Positions 37,044 through 44,465 of a stretch of DNA of 64,000 nucleotides are shown here, piece after piece. Under the pieces are notes generated by a model, which saw nothing but the letters and a program-made list of their open reading frames with translations, had not been told where the DNA came from and made no database searches. The position numbers and the translations under genes were made by a program. The DNA is from Actinomycetospora endophytica. GTDB lineage: Bacteria; Actinomycetota; Actinomycetes; Mycobacteriales; Pseudonocardiaceae. The first letter of the stretch is position 1. Each line of letters begins with the position of its first letter. The stretch is from assembly GCF_021026375.1 (NCBI RefSeq), contig NZ_JAJNDB010000006.1:62001-126000 (forward strand), in the 5' to 3' direction.

Positions 37044-38074
37044 GCCGCCTCCCGGACGCGTTCCGCGGCGCGCAGCCGCACCGATGCCGCCCGGGGATTG
37101 GCGGCGACCTCGGACTCGTCGGCCTTCTCCGCACCGCGGGTGAGCAGTGCGAGCTCGGGCTCGTCCTCGGGGCGCAGCACCGGCATGTCCGGTGGCGCCG
37201 TGGTGCGCGAGCGCTCCCCCAGCGCCCGCTTCACGATCCGGTCCTCGAGGGACTGGTAGCTCATGACGACGACCCGACCGCCGAGCGCGAGGGCGTCGAC
37301 GGCGTCGGGGATCGCGGTGGTGATCGCGTCGAGCTCGCCGTTCACCTCGATGCGCAGGGCCTGGAACGTGCGCTTGGCGGGGTTCCCGCCGGTGCGCCGG
37401 CTGGCGGCGGGCATCGCCTGCTCGAGGAGGGCGACGAGCTCCGCGCTGGTACGCAACGGAGCCCGCCGCCGGGCACGGACGACGGCCTCGACGATCCGCT
37501 TGGCCTGTCGTTCCTCCCCGTGGTCCCGCAGCACCCGCACCAGCTCGCCGGGCGCGTAGGTGTTGAGCACGTCGGCCGCGCTCGGGCCCGTCGTCGGGTC
37601 CATCCGCATGTCGAGGGGCGCGTCGCGGGCGTAGGAGAAGCCGCGCTCGTCCTCGTCGAGCTGCAGCGACGAGACCCCCAGGTCGAAGAGCACGCCCTGG
37701 ACGGGTCCGAGGCGGAGGTCGTCGAGGACGCTGCCGACCTCGTCGAAGATCGCGTGGACGAGGTGGATGCGGTCGGCGTAGGGGGCGAGGCGCTCGGTCG
37801 CGAGCCGCAGGGCCTCCGGGTCGCGGTCGAGGCCGACGAGCGTGAGGCCCGCGTGGCGGGCGAGCAGTGCCTCGGCGTGGCCGCCGAGCCCGAGGGTGGC
37901 GTCGACGACGACCGCGTCCCGGTCGGTCAGCGCGGGGTCGAGGAGCTCGAGGACCCGGGCGAGAAGGACGGGGACGTGGCGACCGGAGGTCGGGCGGGGC
38001 TCGTCACCCTGCGCGCCAGTGGTGCGCATGTGGGTGAAATCGGACGCGTCGTCGTCCCCACCCCGTGGCTCCAT
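37040..38074 (-). CDS. rsmH: 16S rRNA m4C1402 methyltransferase RsmH
   Basis: N4-methylates C1402 of 16S rRNA (MraW). From ATG 38074 (GGAGG ribosome site) the protein has 344 residues. [13 protein letters not shown] opens the fold, [15 protein letters not shown] is the SAM loop, [12 protein letters not shown] follows, and [19 protein letters not shown] is the family signature. [19 protein letters not shown] and [16 protein letters not shown] are other RsmH motifs. Its stop overlaps the ftsL start by 4 nt (ATGA). A 246-bp gap separates it from mraZ, larger than in most dcw clusters. Confidence 0.97.
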   Translation of the reverse strand: MEPRGGDDDASDFTHMRTTGAQGDEPRPTSGRHVPVLLARVLELLDPALTDRDAVVVDATLGLGGHAEALLARHAGLTLVGLDRDPEALRLATERLAPYADRIHLVHAIFDEVGSVLDDLRLGPVQGVLFDLGVSSLQLDEDERGFSYARDAPLDMRMDPTTGPSAADVLNTYAPGELVRVLRDHGEERQAKRIVEAVVRARRRAPLRTSAELVALLEQAMPAASRRTGGNPAKRTFQALRIEVNGELDAITTAIPDAVDALALGGRVVVMSYQSLEDRIVKRALGERSRTTAPPDMPVLRPEDEPELALLTRGAEKADESEVAANPRAASVRLRAAERVREAA

Positions 38075-38320
38075 CGTCGCCTCCGCCGCTCTCCGCCGGG
38101 CTGCCGCGGTGTCCGTGCGCCGCCATGTCCGCTCTGCGAGTACGGCCGGAGGACGTCGGTCCCCCGGCCGCACCCCGGCCCGGTCGGGCGGATGTCGTCA
38201 CGTCCCGGCCCGCAGGGCGGGCGGACCTGGCACCGGGGAAGGTGTGCCAGGGCCGTCACCCTGCGGGCCGGGGCCTCACGGCACCCGCACCGTCGGTGGG
38301 CTCGATCGTTCGCTCGGGGC

Positions 38321-38752
38321 CTAGAAGACCCCGGGGAGCACCTCCTGCTGAGCCTGCGCGTAGCTGTCCTCGTGGGCGTCCTGGTACTGCTGCCACGCCG
38401 TCGAGTCCCAGATCTCGAGACGGTTCACGGCCCCGATGACCGTGCAGTCCCGGTCCAGCCCGGCGTAGCGGCGGAGTTCCGCGGTGATCGGGATGCGCCC
38501 CTGGGAGTCCGGACGCTGCTCGTCGGTGCCGGCGAACAGGTAGCGCTGGTAGGCGCGCACCCGCTCGTCGGTGAACGGCGCCTCGGCGACCTTGCGGGCC
38601 ATCTGCTCGAACTCGTCGCGGGGGAACACGTACAGGCAGTGGTCCTGCCCCTTCGTGATCATCAGCCCCCCTGCGAGCTCGTCGCGGAATCGTGCGGGCA
38701 GGGTCAACCTGCCCTTGTCGTCCAGCCGTGGGGTGTGGGTGCCGAGGAACAC
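38321..38752 (-). CDS. mraZ: Transcriptional regulator MraZ
   Basis: AbrB-fold DNA-binding protein that represses its own dcw operon in E. coli. The GTG at 38752 with GGGAGG 7 nt upstream gives 143 residues, the normal size. Two SpoVT-AbrB-like repeats are seen: [19 protein letters not shown] and [19 protein letters not shown], each with the DxKGR / DxxGR turn. It is the promoter-proximal gene of the division cluster. The repeat array immediately upstream is a good candidate operator. Confidence 0.97.
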   Translation of the reverse strand: MFLGTHTPRLDDKGRLTLPARFRDELAGGLMITKGQDHCLYVFPRDEFEQMARKVAEAPFTDERVRAYQRYLFAGTDEQRPDSQGRIPITAELRRYAGLDRDCTVIGAVNRLEIWDSTAWQQYQDAHEDSYAQAQQEVLPGVF

Positions 38753-38773
38753 GGACCCACCTCCCCGATGAGG

Positions 38774-38821
38774 CCCAGTGCGCCCCACTGCTCACCACAA
38801 TACCCCACATCGCTCCACCCA
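38774..38821 (-). promoter_or_regulatory. MraZ operator: 10-bp-periodic TGGG repeats
   Basis: On the minus strand TGGG or a close variant recurs at exact 10-bp steps: plus-strand CCCA at 38774, 38784 and 38804, with ACCA at 38794 and TCCA at 38814, plus another CCCA at 38818. MraZ is known to bind directly repeated TGGG-type boxes with about 10-bp period. A TATTGT hexamer within the array could be the -10 box, so MraZ binding would cover the promoter. Confidence 0.75.
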
Positions 38822-38860
38822 CAACCTCAGGGTGCGCGCGTCGCTGACCCATTAGGAGGA

Positions 38861-38875
38861 GTTCGCGCAGGTCAA
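38861..38875 (-). promoter_or_regulatory. TTGACCTGCGCGAAC motif upstream of mraZ
   Basis: Second copy of the 15-mer found at 21870-21884, here about 110 bp before the mraZ start on the minus strand. TTGACC may be a -35 with TAATGG some 15 bp on as a poor -10. The shared bases suggest a common promoter class or regulator for the dcw operon and the secreted-protein pair. Confidence 0.4.
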
Positions 38876-38877
38876 CT

Positions 38878-39110
38878 GCGGTGGGGAGTGGTGGGGGACG
38901 CGGGGCGACGATCTCCGATCCGGGGCCGGTGCGGGGGCTCCGACACGCGATTCCGGGCTCGATCGACCCTCTTCGCCCTGCTCGGGGGCGGGCGTGGGGG
39001 CTGGTGGGGCGTCCGGTGGGGGCTGGTGGGGAGGGCCGGAGCGCGGGGTGGGGATCGGTGGAGCGCGTCGGTGGGGCGGGGTGGGGCGCGCGGTGGGGCG
39101 CCGGACAGCC
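38878..39110 (+). other. G-tract-rich intergenic DNA (possible G-quadruplex zone)
   Basis: The plus strand carries more than a dozen runs of four or five G, mostly as GTGGGG, within about 230 bp upstream of mraZ. No gene is seen. Multiple G-quadruplexes could form. With the two repeats and a terminator it makes up the 690-bp gene-free stretch 38753-39442. Confidence 0.6.
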
Positions 39111-39120
39111 GGCCGTTCGA

Positions 39121-39179
39121 CGAGGAGCACTTGGCGCAGCCCGCGGCGCGTCGGCGTATGCCTCACGTGCTCCTGATCA
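39121..39179 (+). repeat. TGATCA-type interspersed element, copy 6
   Basis: A 59-bp copy starting CGAGGAGCACTTGGCGCA and ending GTGCTCCTGATCA. Outer arms GGAGCAC and GTGCTCC pair perfectly. It is the first of a direct pair with 83-bp spacing. Confidence 0.75.
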
Positions 39180-39203
39180 ACGGCGTCACCCCGCCCCACC
39201 TGA

Positions 39204-39262
39204 CGAGGAGCACTTGGCGCAGCCCGCGGCGCGTCGGCGTGTGCCTCACGTGCTCCTGATCA
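39204..39262 (+). repeat. TGATCA-type interspersed element, copy 7
   Basis: Identical to copy 6 except one base (GTATG versus GTGTG). The 24-bp spacer between copies 6 and 7 has no obvious relation to the spacer of the 22-kb pair although both pairs have the same 83-bp period. Confidence 0.75.
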
Positions 39263-39387
39263 AGGGGGAACGCACGCGGCCGGGCGCCCTGCGGCGCGAG
39301 GGAGCCGGTACGGGTCGAGCGGATCTTCTTGTCGCCGCGCAGGGGCTCCCTGATCTTGCAGGCCCGCCTCACGCCGCCCCACACACG

Positions 39388-39426
39388 ACGACGCGCCGCC
39401 GATCACGTGGGTCGACGGCGCGTCGT
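39388..39426. terminator. Hairpin after the DUF3040 gene
   Basis: ACGACGCGCCG (39388-39398) and CGGCGCGTCGT (39416-39426) pair perfectly around a 17-nt loop, 17 bp past the DUF3040 stop codon on the minus strand. It lacks a T-tract, like the other candidate terminators here. Confidence 0.7.
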
Positions 39427-39442
39427 GAAGACGAAAGGAGTG

Positions 39443-39844
39443 CTACTCCTGCTCGAAGCGCTTCCGGAAGCGCTCCTCCATCCGGCTGGTGAACCTGCTC
39501 TTCTCCTTGTCGCCCGCGGGGGACGCCTTGCCGTCTCCCTCGCCGGCGGCGGCCTCGCCCTTCTTCCCGCCCGTGGCCGTGATCGCGAGGACCGCGCCGG
39601 CGAACATCAGCAGGAAGCCGACGACGCTGACGATCGGGAAGCCCGCGACGAACCACTGGAAGACGAGCCCGAGCACCAGGGCGACGACGCCGAGGACGAA
39701 CAGCACCACACCCTGGACCCGTCGGCGCCGTGACGGACGGCGGAGTCGACCACCCCGCACGGTCGACGCGAACTTCGGATCCTCGGCATAGAGCGCGCGC
39801 TCGATCTGGTCGAGCAGACGCTGCTCGTGCTCGGAGAGCGGCAT
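39443..39844 (-). CDS. DUF3040 membrane protein
   Basis: A 133-residue member of DUF3040, found near the dcw cluster in most actinobacteria (Rv2169c position). The N-terminal amphipathic stretch MPLSEHEQRLLDQIERALY with DPKFAST is the family hallmark. Two membrane helices follow (VQGVVLFVLGVVALVLGLVF and IVSVVGFLLMFAGAVLAIT). A charged Lys/Glu tail ends the protein. ATG with a GGAGGA ribosome site. The function is unknown; location next to mraZ suggests an envelope role. A 226-bp gap upstream (39845-40070) shows nothing clear. Confidence 0.92.
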   Translation of the reverse strand: MPLSEHEQRLLDQIERALYAEDPKFASTVRGGRLRRPSRRRRVQGVVLFVLGVVALVLGLVFQWFVAGFPIVSVVGFLLMFAGAVLAITATGGKKGEAAAGEGDGKASPAGDKEKSRFTSRMEERFRKRFEQE

Positions 39845-40070
39845 GGTTCTCCTCCGGCACCGGAACGAGAGCGATGATCGGCCCGGGAGGGGACGATCGG
39901 CACATCATCGGGATGGCTGACCTCATCGTACGAGTCGTCCGGCACTCCGACTACCCGGACCGGTGTGTTGCCCCGACGATCATTCTTTCGGCCGGTGAGA
40001 AGCCTCACGCGGGCGACGCGCCGCGATCATTCCGGCGCGCAGCGTGCCGGACGCGGACGATCACCGCGGG

Positions 40071-40817
40071 TCACCGACGCCGGGCCATGACGTGGATGCG
40101 CGAGGCGAGATCCCGCAGCGGCGGCGTGTCGGCGGCGAGCTCCTCGAGCGCGGCGAGGTCGGACGCGCCTCCCCCGCCGTCGGGGGCCTCCGGGACGAGA
40201 TCGGCGAGGACGCGGTGGCCGCGGACCTGTTCGACGACGAGCCCGCCGTCCCGCTCGAGCAGTTCCCGGACCTCCCCGGTGTCCATCCGGCGGAGCAACG
40301 GGTCGTTGCGCCCCCAGCGGCCCGCGGGGTCGGCGAGCAGACGCCGCGCCTCGGCCACCCGTCCGGCGACCACCCGGGCGAGCACCGCCGCCCAGCGGCC
40401 GGCCACGAGGACGGACACCGCCGCCCCTGGCGCTGTCGCGGTCGCGAGGGCCCGGACCGCGGCCGCCGGGTCGTCGACGTACTCCAGCAGACCGTGGCCG
40501 AGCACGAGGTCGGCGCCGACGTCGCCGTCGATGTCGGCGAGGGCGTCCACGTCCCCCTGGACGGCGCGCACCTGGTCGGCGACCCCGGCGTCGCGAGCCC
40601 GGCTGCGGAGGACCGCCAGGGCGTTCGCGCTCGAGTCCACCACGGTGACCTCGCAGCCCTCGGCCGCCAACGGCACGGCCCAGGTCCCGCTGCCACCGCC
40701 GACGTCGAGCACGCGGGGGGCCGCACCACCGCGTCGGGCGCGGGCGGCCACGAGCTCGTCGTGCAGGGCACGGGCCACGACGTCGACGGTCGTCGGCGCG
40801 GACGGTCGAGCGTTCAC
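40071..40817 (-). CDS. SAM-dependent methyltransferase
   Basis: A 248-residue class I methyltransferase. SAM loop VLDVGGGSGTWAVPLA, then VTVVDSSANALAVL, GDVDALADIDGDVGADLVLG and LGHGLLEYVDDPAAAVRAL for motifs II-IV. The C-terminal half (RMDTGEVRELLERDG, RIHVMARR) fits the group often annotated as SmtA/CmoA-like in actinobacteria. The start is GTG 40817 or ATG 40841; both are open. It diverges from parA with a gap of only about 35-60 bp, so the promoters overlap. The substrate is not evident. Confidence 0.88.
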   Translation of the reverse strand: MNARPSAPTTVDVVARALHDELVAARARRGGAAPRVLDVGGGSGTWAVPLAAEGCEVTVVDSSANALAVLRSRARDAGVADQVRAVQGDVDALADIDGDVGADLVLGHGLLEYVDDPAAAVRALATATAPGAAVSVLVAGRWAAVLARVVAGRVAEARRLLADPAGRWGRNDPLLRRMDTGEVRELLERDGGLVVEQVRGHRVLADLVPEAPDGGGGASDLAALEELAADTPPLRDLASRIHVMARRR

Positions 40818-40875
40818 GGCCACACCGTAGTGCTCACCCATCGGGGATTCGTGCGCGAGCCGGTACGTTGCCCCC

Positions 40876-41748
40876 GTGTACGTGACGGGTGTGCTGAGCC
40901 TGAAGGGCGGGGTCGGCAAGACCACCGTCACCCTCGGCCTGGCCGGGGCCGCCGCGCGGCAGGGGTTGCGCACCCTGGTCGTGGATCTGGATCCCCAGGG
41001 CAACTCCACCACGGCCCTCGAGCCTGCGGAGAGCGAGACCACCATCGCGGACGCGCTCGAGAACCCCTCGCCCGCCACGCTGTCGACCTCGATCGCGCCG
41101 AGCTCCTGGGACGACTCGATCGATGTGCTGGTCGGCTCCGAGGACATCGAGCGTCACAACCACCCCGACCCGGGCTCGCAGCGCCTCGGCCGCCTGTCCC
41201 GCCTCCTCGCCGCCCTGCCGCGCGGGACGGGCGCCGACGACGGCGGAACCTCGCGCGGCGGGTCCGCGCGCCTCCCCCAGTACGAGCTCGTCCTCATCGA
41301 CTGCCCGCCCTCGCTGGGCCAGCTCACCCGCTCCGCGCTCGTGGCCGTCGACCGGGCGGTCCTCGTGACCGAACCGACGATCTTCGCCGTCTCCGGCGTG
41401 CAGCGCGCCTTCGAGGCGGTGCAGGCCGAGCGCGCCCACAACTCGAGCCTGCAGCCCCTGGGCGTGCTCATCAACCGCTACCGGGCCCGCTCGGCCGAGC
41501 ACGAGTTCCGGGTGAACGAGCTCCGCGAGCTGTTCGGTCCCCTGGTCCTCCCCGGCGTGCTGCCCGACCGCACCGCGGTGCAGCAGGCCCAGGGCGCGGG
41601 CGTGCCGATCCAGCGCTGGGACACCCCGGGCGCCCGCGAGATCTCCCACCAGTTCGACAACCTGCTCGGGCGCATCGTGCGGGCCGGGCACCGCGCCCGG
41701 GACCAGAAGGCGCCCAAGGAGCAGAAGGGCTCCCGCCGCACCGGCTGA
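40876..41748 (+). CDS. Orphan ParA-family ATPase
   Basis: A 290-residue ParA/Soj-like ATPase from GTG 40876. The deviant Walker A KGGVGKTT is at residues 10-17, LVVDLDPQGNSTTAL is the A' box and LVLIDCPPSLGQLTRSAL the Walker B. No parB gene is nearby, so it is not a canonical segregation pair. Mycobacteria have comparable orphan ParA-like proteins (for example Rv3213c). It converges on the HEPN-type gene with only 3 bp between stops. Confidence 0.93.
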   Translation: MYVTGVLSLKGGVGKTTVTLGLAGAAARQGLRTLVVDLDPQGNSTTALEPAESETTIADALENPSPATLSTSIAPSSWDDSIDVLVGSEDIERHNHPDPGSQRLGRLSRLLAALPRGTGADDGGTSRGGSARLPQYELVLIDCPPSLGQLTRSALVAVDRAVLVTEPTIFAVSGVQRAFEAVQAERAHNSSLQPLGVLINRYRARSAEHEFRVNELRELFGPLVLPGVLPDRTAVQQAQGAGVPIQRWDTPGAREISHQFDNLLGRIVRAGHRARDQKAPKEQKGSRRTG

Positions 41749-41751
41749 GGG

Positions 41752-42291
41752 TCACGACGGCCGCCGTCCGGCCACCGTCCGCGTCACGAGGGCCAGGAAC
41801 AGGTCGGCCTCGCGCACCATGTCGTCGGCGTCGCGCTGCGTCACGCGGCTGCGCGCGCCCGCCTCGACCGCGGAGCGGGTGGCCGAGTGCGCCGCGAAGA
41901 ACGCGGCCCACTCGCCGTACTCCGGCGCGACCGAGGCGAGCAGCGTCCACGCGTCGGTGGGGCGCCCGGACCGCCGGGTCCTGGCCCGCGCCGCCAGCAC
42001 CGCGGCCGCCGACCGCAGCGCCGACAGGTGGGCGAGACGGAAGCGCTCCGCCGCCGTATCGGCCGCCTGGGCCTCGCGCAGCCCGTCGCGTGCGGCCCCG
42101 AGCAGCGTGACCACGGAGCGGGACGGGGGCGGGCCGGGCGGGCGGGGCCCGGCCGCCGGTCCGCCGGGGCGACGGGCGCCCGTGGACCGGGCACGAGGCG
42201 CGGAGCGTGGCGCGGGCGTGTGGGCCAGCCCGGTGTCGAAGAGCCCCCCGGACTCGGCGGCGCGGTCCGGGGTGGTGGTCGGTGTGGTCAT
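41752..42291 (-). CDS. SAV_6107-like HEPN-domain protein
   Basis: A 179-residue protein with a disordered Pro/Arg N-terminus (to about residue 58) and an all-helical C-terminal domain that resembles the SAV_6107 HEPN family. Visible are LLGAARDGLREAQAADTAAERFRLAHLSALRSAAAVLAA split over helices, DAWTLLASVAPEYGEWAAFF, and ADDMVREADLFLALVTRTV. HEPN domains include RNases with an RxxxxH motif; no clear RxxxxH is seen here, so RNase activity is doubtful. It probably forms an operon with the DUF6504 gene 29 bp upstream. Confidence 0.7.
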   Translation of the reverse strand: MTTPTTTPDRAAESGGLFDTGLAHTPAPRSAPRARSTGARRPGGPAAGPRPPGPPPSRSVVTLLGAARDGLREAQAADTAAERFRLAHLSALRSAAAVLAARARTRRSGRPTDAWTLLASVAPEYGEWAAFFAAHSATRSAVEAGARSRVTQRDADDMVREADLFLALVTRTVAGRRPS

Positions 42292-42320
42292 GGTGTCCTC
42301 CCGGGGACTCGGAGCGGGGA

Positions 42321-42611
42321 TCAGGTCAGCCAGCGGAGGTCCCAGACCCCCGGCCCGGACCGCATGCGGAGCACGAACTCGCCGGGCGGCAGGTGCGGCT
42401 CGTCGGAGCGACGCGCGAGCACCCGCCAGCACCGGCACCGATCGCCCCCGATCGGCATCACCGACCGGAACGGCCACCGCGACTGCTCGATCCAGCGCTC
42501 CTGGACCTCGGTGACCAGGTAGTGGCTGTCACGGCGGTTCGGGCGGCGGTGGAACTCGACGGGGTCGCCGTCGACGCACCGCACCTGGACCGGCGAGGGG
42601 CTACGAACCAT
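42321..42611 (-). CDS. DUF6504 family protein
   Basis: A 96-residue protein from ATG 42611 with GGAGG 5 nt upstream. It is dominated by beta strands and aromatic residues (QVRCVDGDPVEFHRRPNR, RWPFRSVMPIGGDRCRCW, VWDLRWLT), the pattern of DUF6504. In other actinobacteria members are found beside translesion polymerase genes. A perfect LexA-type SOS box lies 128 bp upstream in the shared intergenic region, which fits that association. Molecular function unknown. Confidence 0.75.
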   Translation of the reverse strand: MVRSPSPVQVRCVDGDPVEFHRRPNRRDSHYLVTEVQERWIEQSRWPFRSVMPIGGDRCRCWRVLARRSDEPHLPPGEFVLRMRSGPGVWDLRWLT

Positions 42612-42674
42612 GCGTCCTCCACGGCGGCGCGCTACCCCGCCCCACCGGACGCGGGACGGGCCTTGTGCCTGCCA

Positions 42675-42735
42675 CCGTGGGGAAGCCGGCGGCTGGAGGG
42701 TGCGGCGAGACGCTTCCCCACGGCCCGCCGCACCC
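42675..42735. promoter_or_regulatory. Two mutually exclusive hairpins upstream of DUF6504
   Basis: Stem A pairs CCGTGGGGAAGC (42675-42686) with GCTTCCCCACGG (42712-42723). Stem B pairs GGGTGCGGCG (42698-42707) with CGCCGCACCC (42726-42735). The two interlock, so they cannot form together except as a pseudoknot. They sit between the SOS box and the DUF6504 start in the 305-bp gap 42612-42916. Confidence 0.5.
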
Positions 42736-42738
42736 GAG

Positions 42739-42754
42739 TCGAACACGTGTTCGA
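42739..42754. promoter_or_regulatory. lexA box: LexA (SOS) box
   Basis: TCGAACACGTGTTCGA matches the actinobacterial SOS consensus TCGAAC-N4-GTTCGA exactly and extends to an 18-bp perfect palindrome (42738-42755). It can serve the leftward DUF6504-HEPN pair (start 128 bp away) or the rightward GNAT gene (162 bp). No other such box was noticed in the window. Confidence 0.8.
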
Positions 42755-42916
42755 CAGCCACGAGTGAACCCTGCCTCCCGGCGCGCGTCAAGTCGTCCGC
42801 GCGACCTCCCCCGGCCGGGCGGTGAACCCCACTCGACGGGCGTGATGAGATGGCGCGATGGACGGTGCGGCGCGGGCGCGGGACATCCCGGCCCCGTGCC
42901 GGGTGGGTGGGCGGCG

Positions 42917-43699
42917 ATGACGGCGGCGCCGGAGGAGGCGCGGCTGGTCGACCTCGACCCGGCCGAGCTCGCCGCCCGGCTCGACGAGGCGCTGGATCTC
43001 TATGTGGCGGCCATGGGGTACCCACCCGGCACCGCCCGCCAGCGGGCCCCGATGTGGCTCGAGCACTCCCGGCGGCCCGGCTGGCGCGGCGTCGCCGCCC
43101 TCGACCGGCACGACGTGCTGCAGGGCATCGCCTACGGCTATCCCGGCGCGCCGGGCCAGTGGTGGTACGAGGAGGTCCGCCGCGGGCTGCGGCGGTCCGC
43201 GCGCCCGGCCCGGTCCGCGGGCGTCGGTCTGCTCGGCTCCGGCCTCGGCCGGCTGCTCGGCGACGGCGGCGCGAGCACGGCCCAGGCCGCGAGCGCGGCC
43301 CACGCGGCGCAAGCGGCCCAGGCGGCCAACCCCGCGAACGCGACGAACCTCGGCGGCACCCGCCCCGGCCCGTCCCCCGCCGACCTCGACACCTGGCCCG
43401 TCGACGGCGACCCCGAGACCTACCTCGCCGACTACTTCGAGCTCACCGAGCTCCACGTCCGCACCGACGCGCAGGGCCACGGGCTCGGACACGCGTTGCT
43501 GCGGCGGCTCCTCGACCGCGCCGACGCGGGCCACGTGCTGCTCTCCACCCCGGAGGCGCCCGTCCCGACGCGGGCCTGGCTGCTCTACCGCCGGTGCGGG
43601 TTCCGCGACCTGCTCCGCCACCACCGCTTCTCGAGCGACCCGCGCCCCTTCGCGGTCCTCGGCCGCCCGCTGCCGCTTGACCCGGAGTCGGTGCGCTGA
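42917..43699 (+). CDS. GNAT acetyltransferase (Rv2170 position)
   Basis: A 260-residue protein whose N-terminal part (AELAARLDEALDLYVAAMGY, SRRPGWRGVAALDRHDVLQG) and C-terminal ELHVRTDAQGHGLGHALLRRLL make a split GNAT fold, with RTDAQGHGLG as the acetyl-CoA loop. Between them lies an insertion with an Ala/Gln/Asn-rich stretch (about residues 120-145, TAQAASAAHAAQAAQAA) that is probably disordered. The ATG at 42917 is chosen; earlier in-frame starts exist. M. tuberculosis Rv2170, in the same place next to lppM, has been reported as a GNAT enzyme, supporting orthology. Confidence 0.82.
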   Translation: MTAAPEEARLVDLDPAELAARLDEALDLYVAAMGYPPGTARQRAPMWLEHSRRPGWRGVAALDRHDVLQGIAYGYPGAPGQWWYEEVRRGLRRSARPARSAGVGLLGSGLGRLLGDGGASTAQAASAAHAAQAAQAANPANATNLGGTRPGPSPADLDTWPVDGDPETYLADYFELTELHVRTDAQGHGLGHALLRRLLDRADAGHVLLSTPEAPVPTRAWLLYRRCGFRDLLRHHRFSSDPRPFAVLGRPLPLDPESVR

Positions 43700-43751
43700 C
43701 CGGGACGCGCCGCGCCGCGCCGCCCGGGGACCGTCGGGGGTGCCTGGCACG

Positions 43752-44453
43752 ATGAGTCCCGTGTCCCCGGGCTCCCCTCCCACGCGTCCCACGCGCCGAC
43801 GCTCCGTCGTCGTCCTCGCCGCGATGCTCGCCGTCGTGGCCCTGCTCAGCACCGGGTGCGTCCGGGTCCGCGCCGGCCTCGCGGTCTCGCCGCAGGACAC
43901 GGTGTCGGGGACGATCGACATCGGGACGCCCGACGGCGCGCCCGGCGGCAACGGCCCGCCGCTGCAGGTGCCCTCGGACCTCTCCAGTGACGTGACGGTC
44001 ACCCGCTACGAGCAGGACGGCTACGTCGGCTCGCACCTGTCGTTCGAGGATCTGTCCTTCGACGACGTGTCGCGGCTGCTCCCGCAGATCAGCCCGACGA
44101 CGTCGTCGGCCGTCCGCCTCCAGCTGCGCCGCGCGGGCGACCGCGTGATCCTCTCGGGCCAGGTGGACCTGACGCGCGTGTCGGCGGAGAGCGCCGACGT
44201 GCAGCTGAAGATGGCCTTCCCGGGCACGATCCGTCAGACCGACGGCACCCAGTCGCAGGGCGTCGTCTCGTGGACCTTCGCCCCGGGCGAGGTCGGCGAG
44301 GTCAACGCCGTCGCCGACTACCCGGACCCGAACGCCCCGTCGTGGGTCAGCTGGGCGTTGCTGCTGACCCTCGTCGTGCTGGTCGCCGCGGGCGTGGTGT
44401 TCGCCCTCGCCGCCGCGACGCGCCCCCGGGTCGACCGGCGGGCACGTCGCTGA
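43752..44453 (+). CDS. lppM: LppM-like lipoprotein
   Basis: A 233-residue lipoprotein with one C-terminal membrane helix. The signal peptide RRSVVVLAAMLAVVALLSTGC ends in the lipobox LSTGC (Cys about residue 36), cleaved by the LspA encoded at 8002. The mature domain (VRVRAGLAVSPQDTVSGTID, GYVGSHLSFEDLSFDD, VDLTRVSAESADVQLKMAFP) matches the LppM family. The C-terminal helix is WVSWALLLTLVVLVAAGVVF. In M. tuberculosis LppM (Rv2171) influences macrophage trafficking; its general role is unknown. It is 52 bp downstream of the GNAT gene and convergent with metF. Confidence 0.87.
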   Translation: MSPVSPGSPPTRPTRRRSVVVLAAMLAVVALLSTGCVRVRAGLAVSPQDTVSGTIDIGTPDGAPGGNGPPLQVPSDLSSDVTVTRYEQDGYVGSHLSFEDLSFDDVSRLLPQISPTTSSAVRLQLRRAGDRVILSGQVDLTRVSAESADVQLKMAFPGTIRQTDGTQSQGVVSWTFAPGEVGEVNAVADYPDPNAPSWVSWALLLTLVVLVAAGVVFALAAATRPRVDRRARR

Positions 44454-44465
44454 CGACGGCGGGGG

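Noticed and set aside
39121-39262. Peptide reading of the repeat (EEHLAQPAARRR...PHVLLIN) as a coding gene
   Set aside because: One frame is open in several copies with some residue similarity, but copy 3 has a stop and shifted frame and there are no starts or ribosome sites; a DNA-level element explains it better.
40876-41748. ParA gene as part of a chromosomal parABS locus
   Set aside because: No parB gene or parS-like TGTTTCACGTGAAACA site is nearby; it is an orphan.
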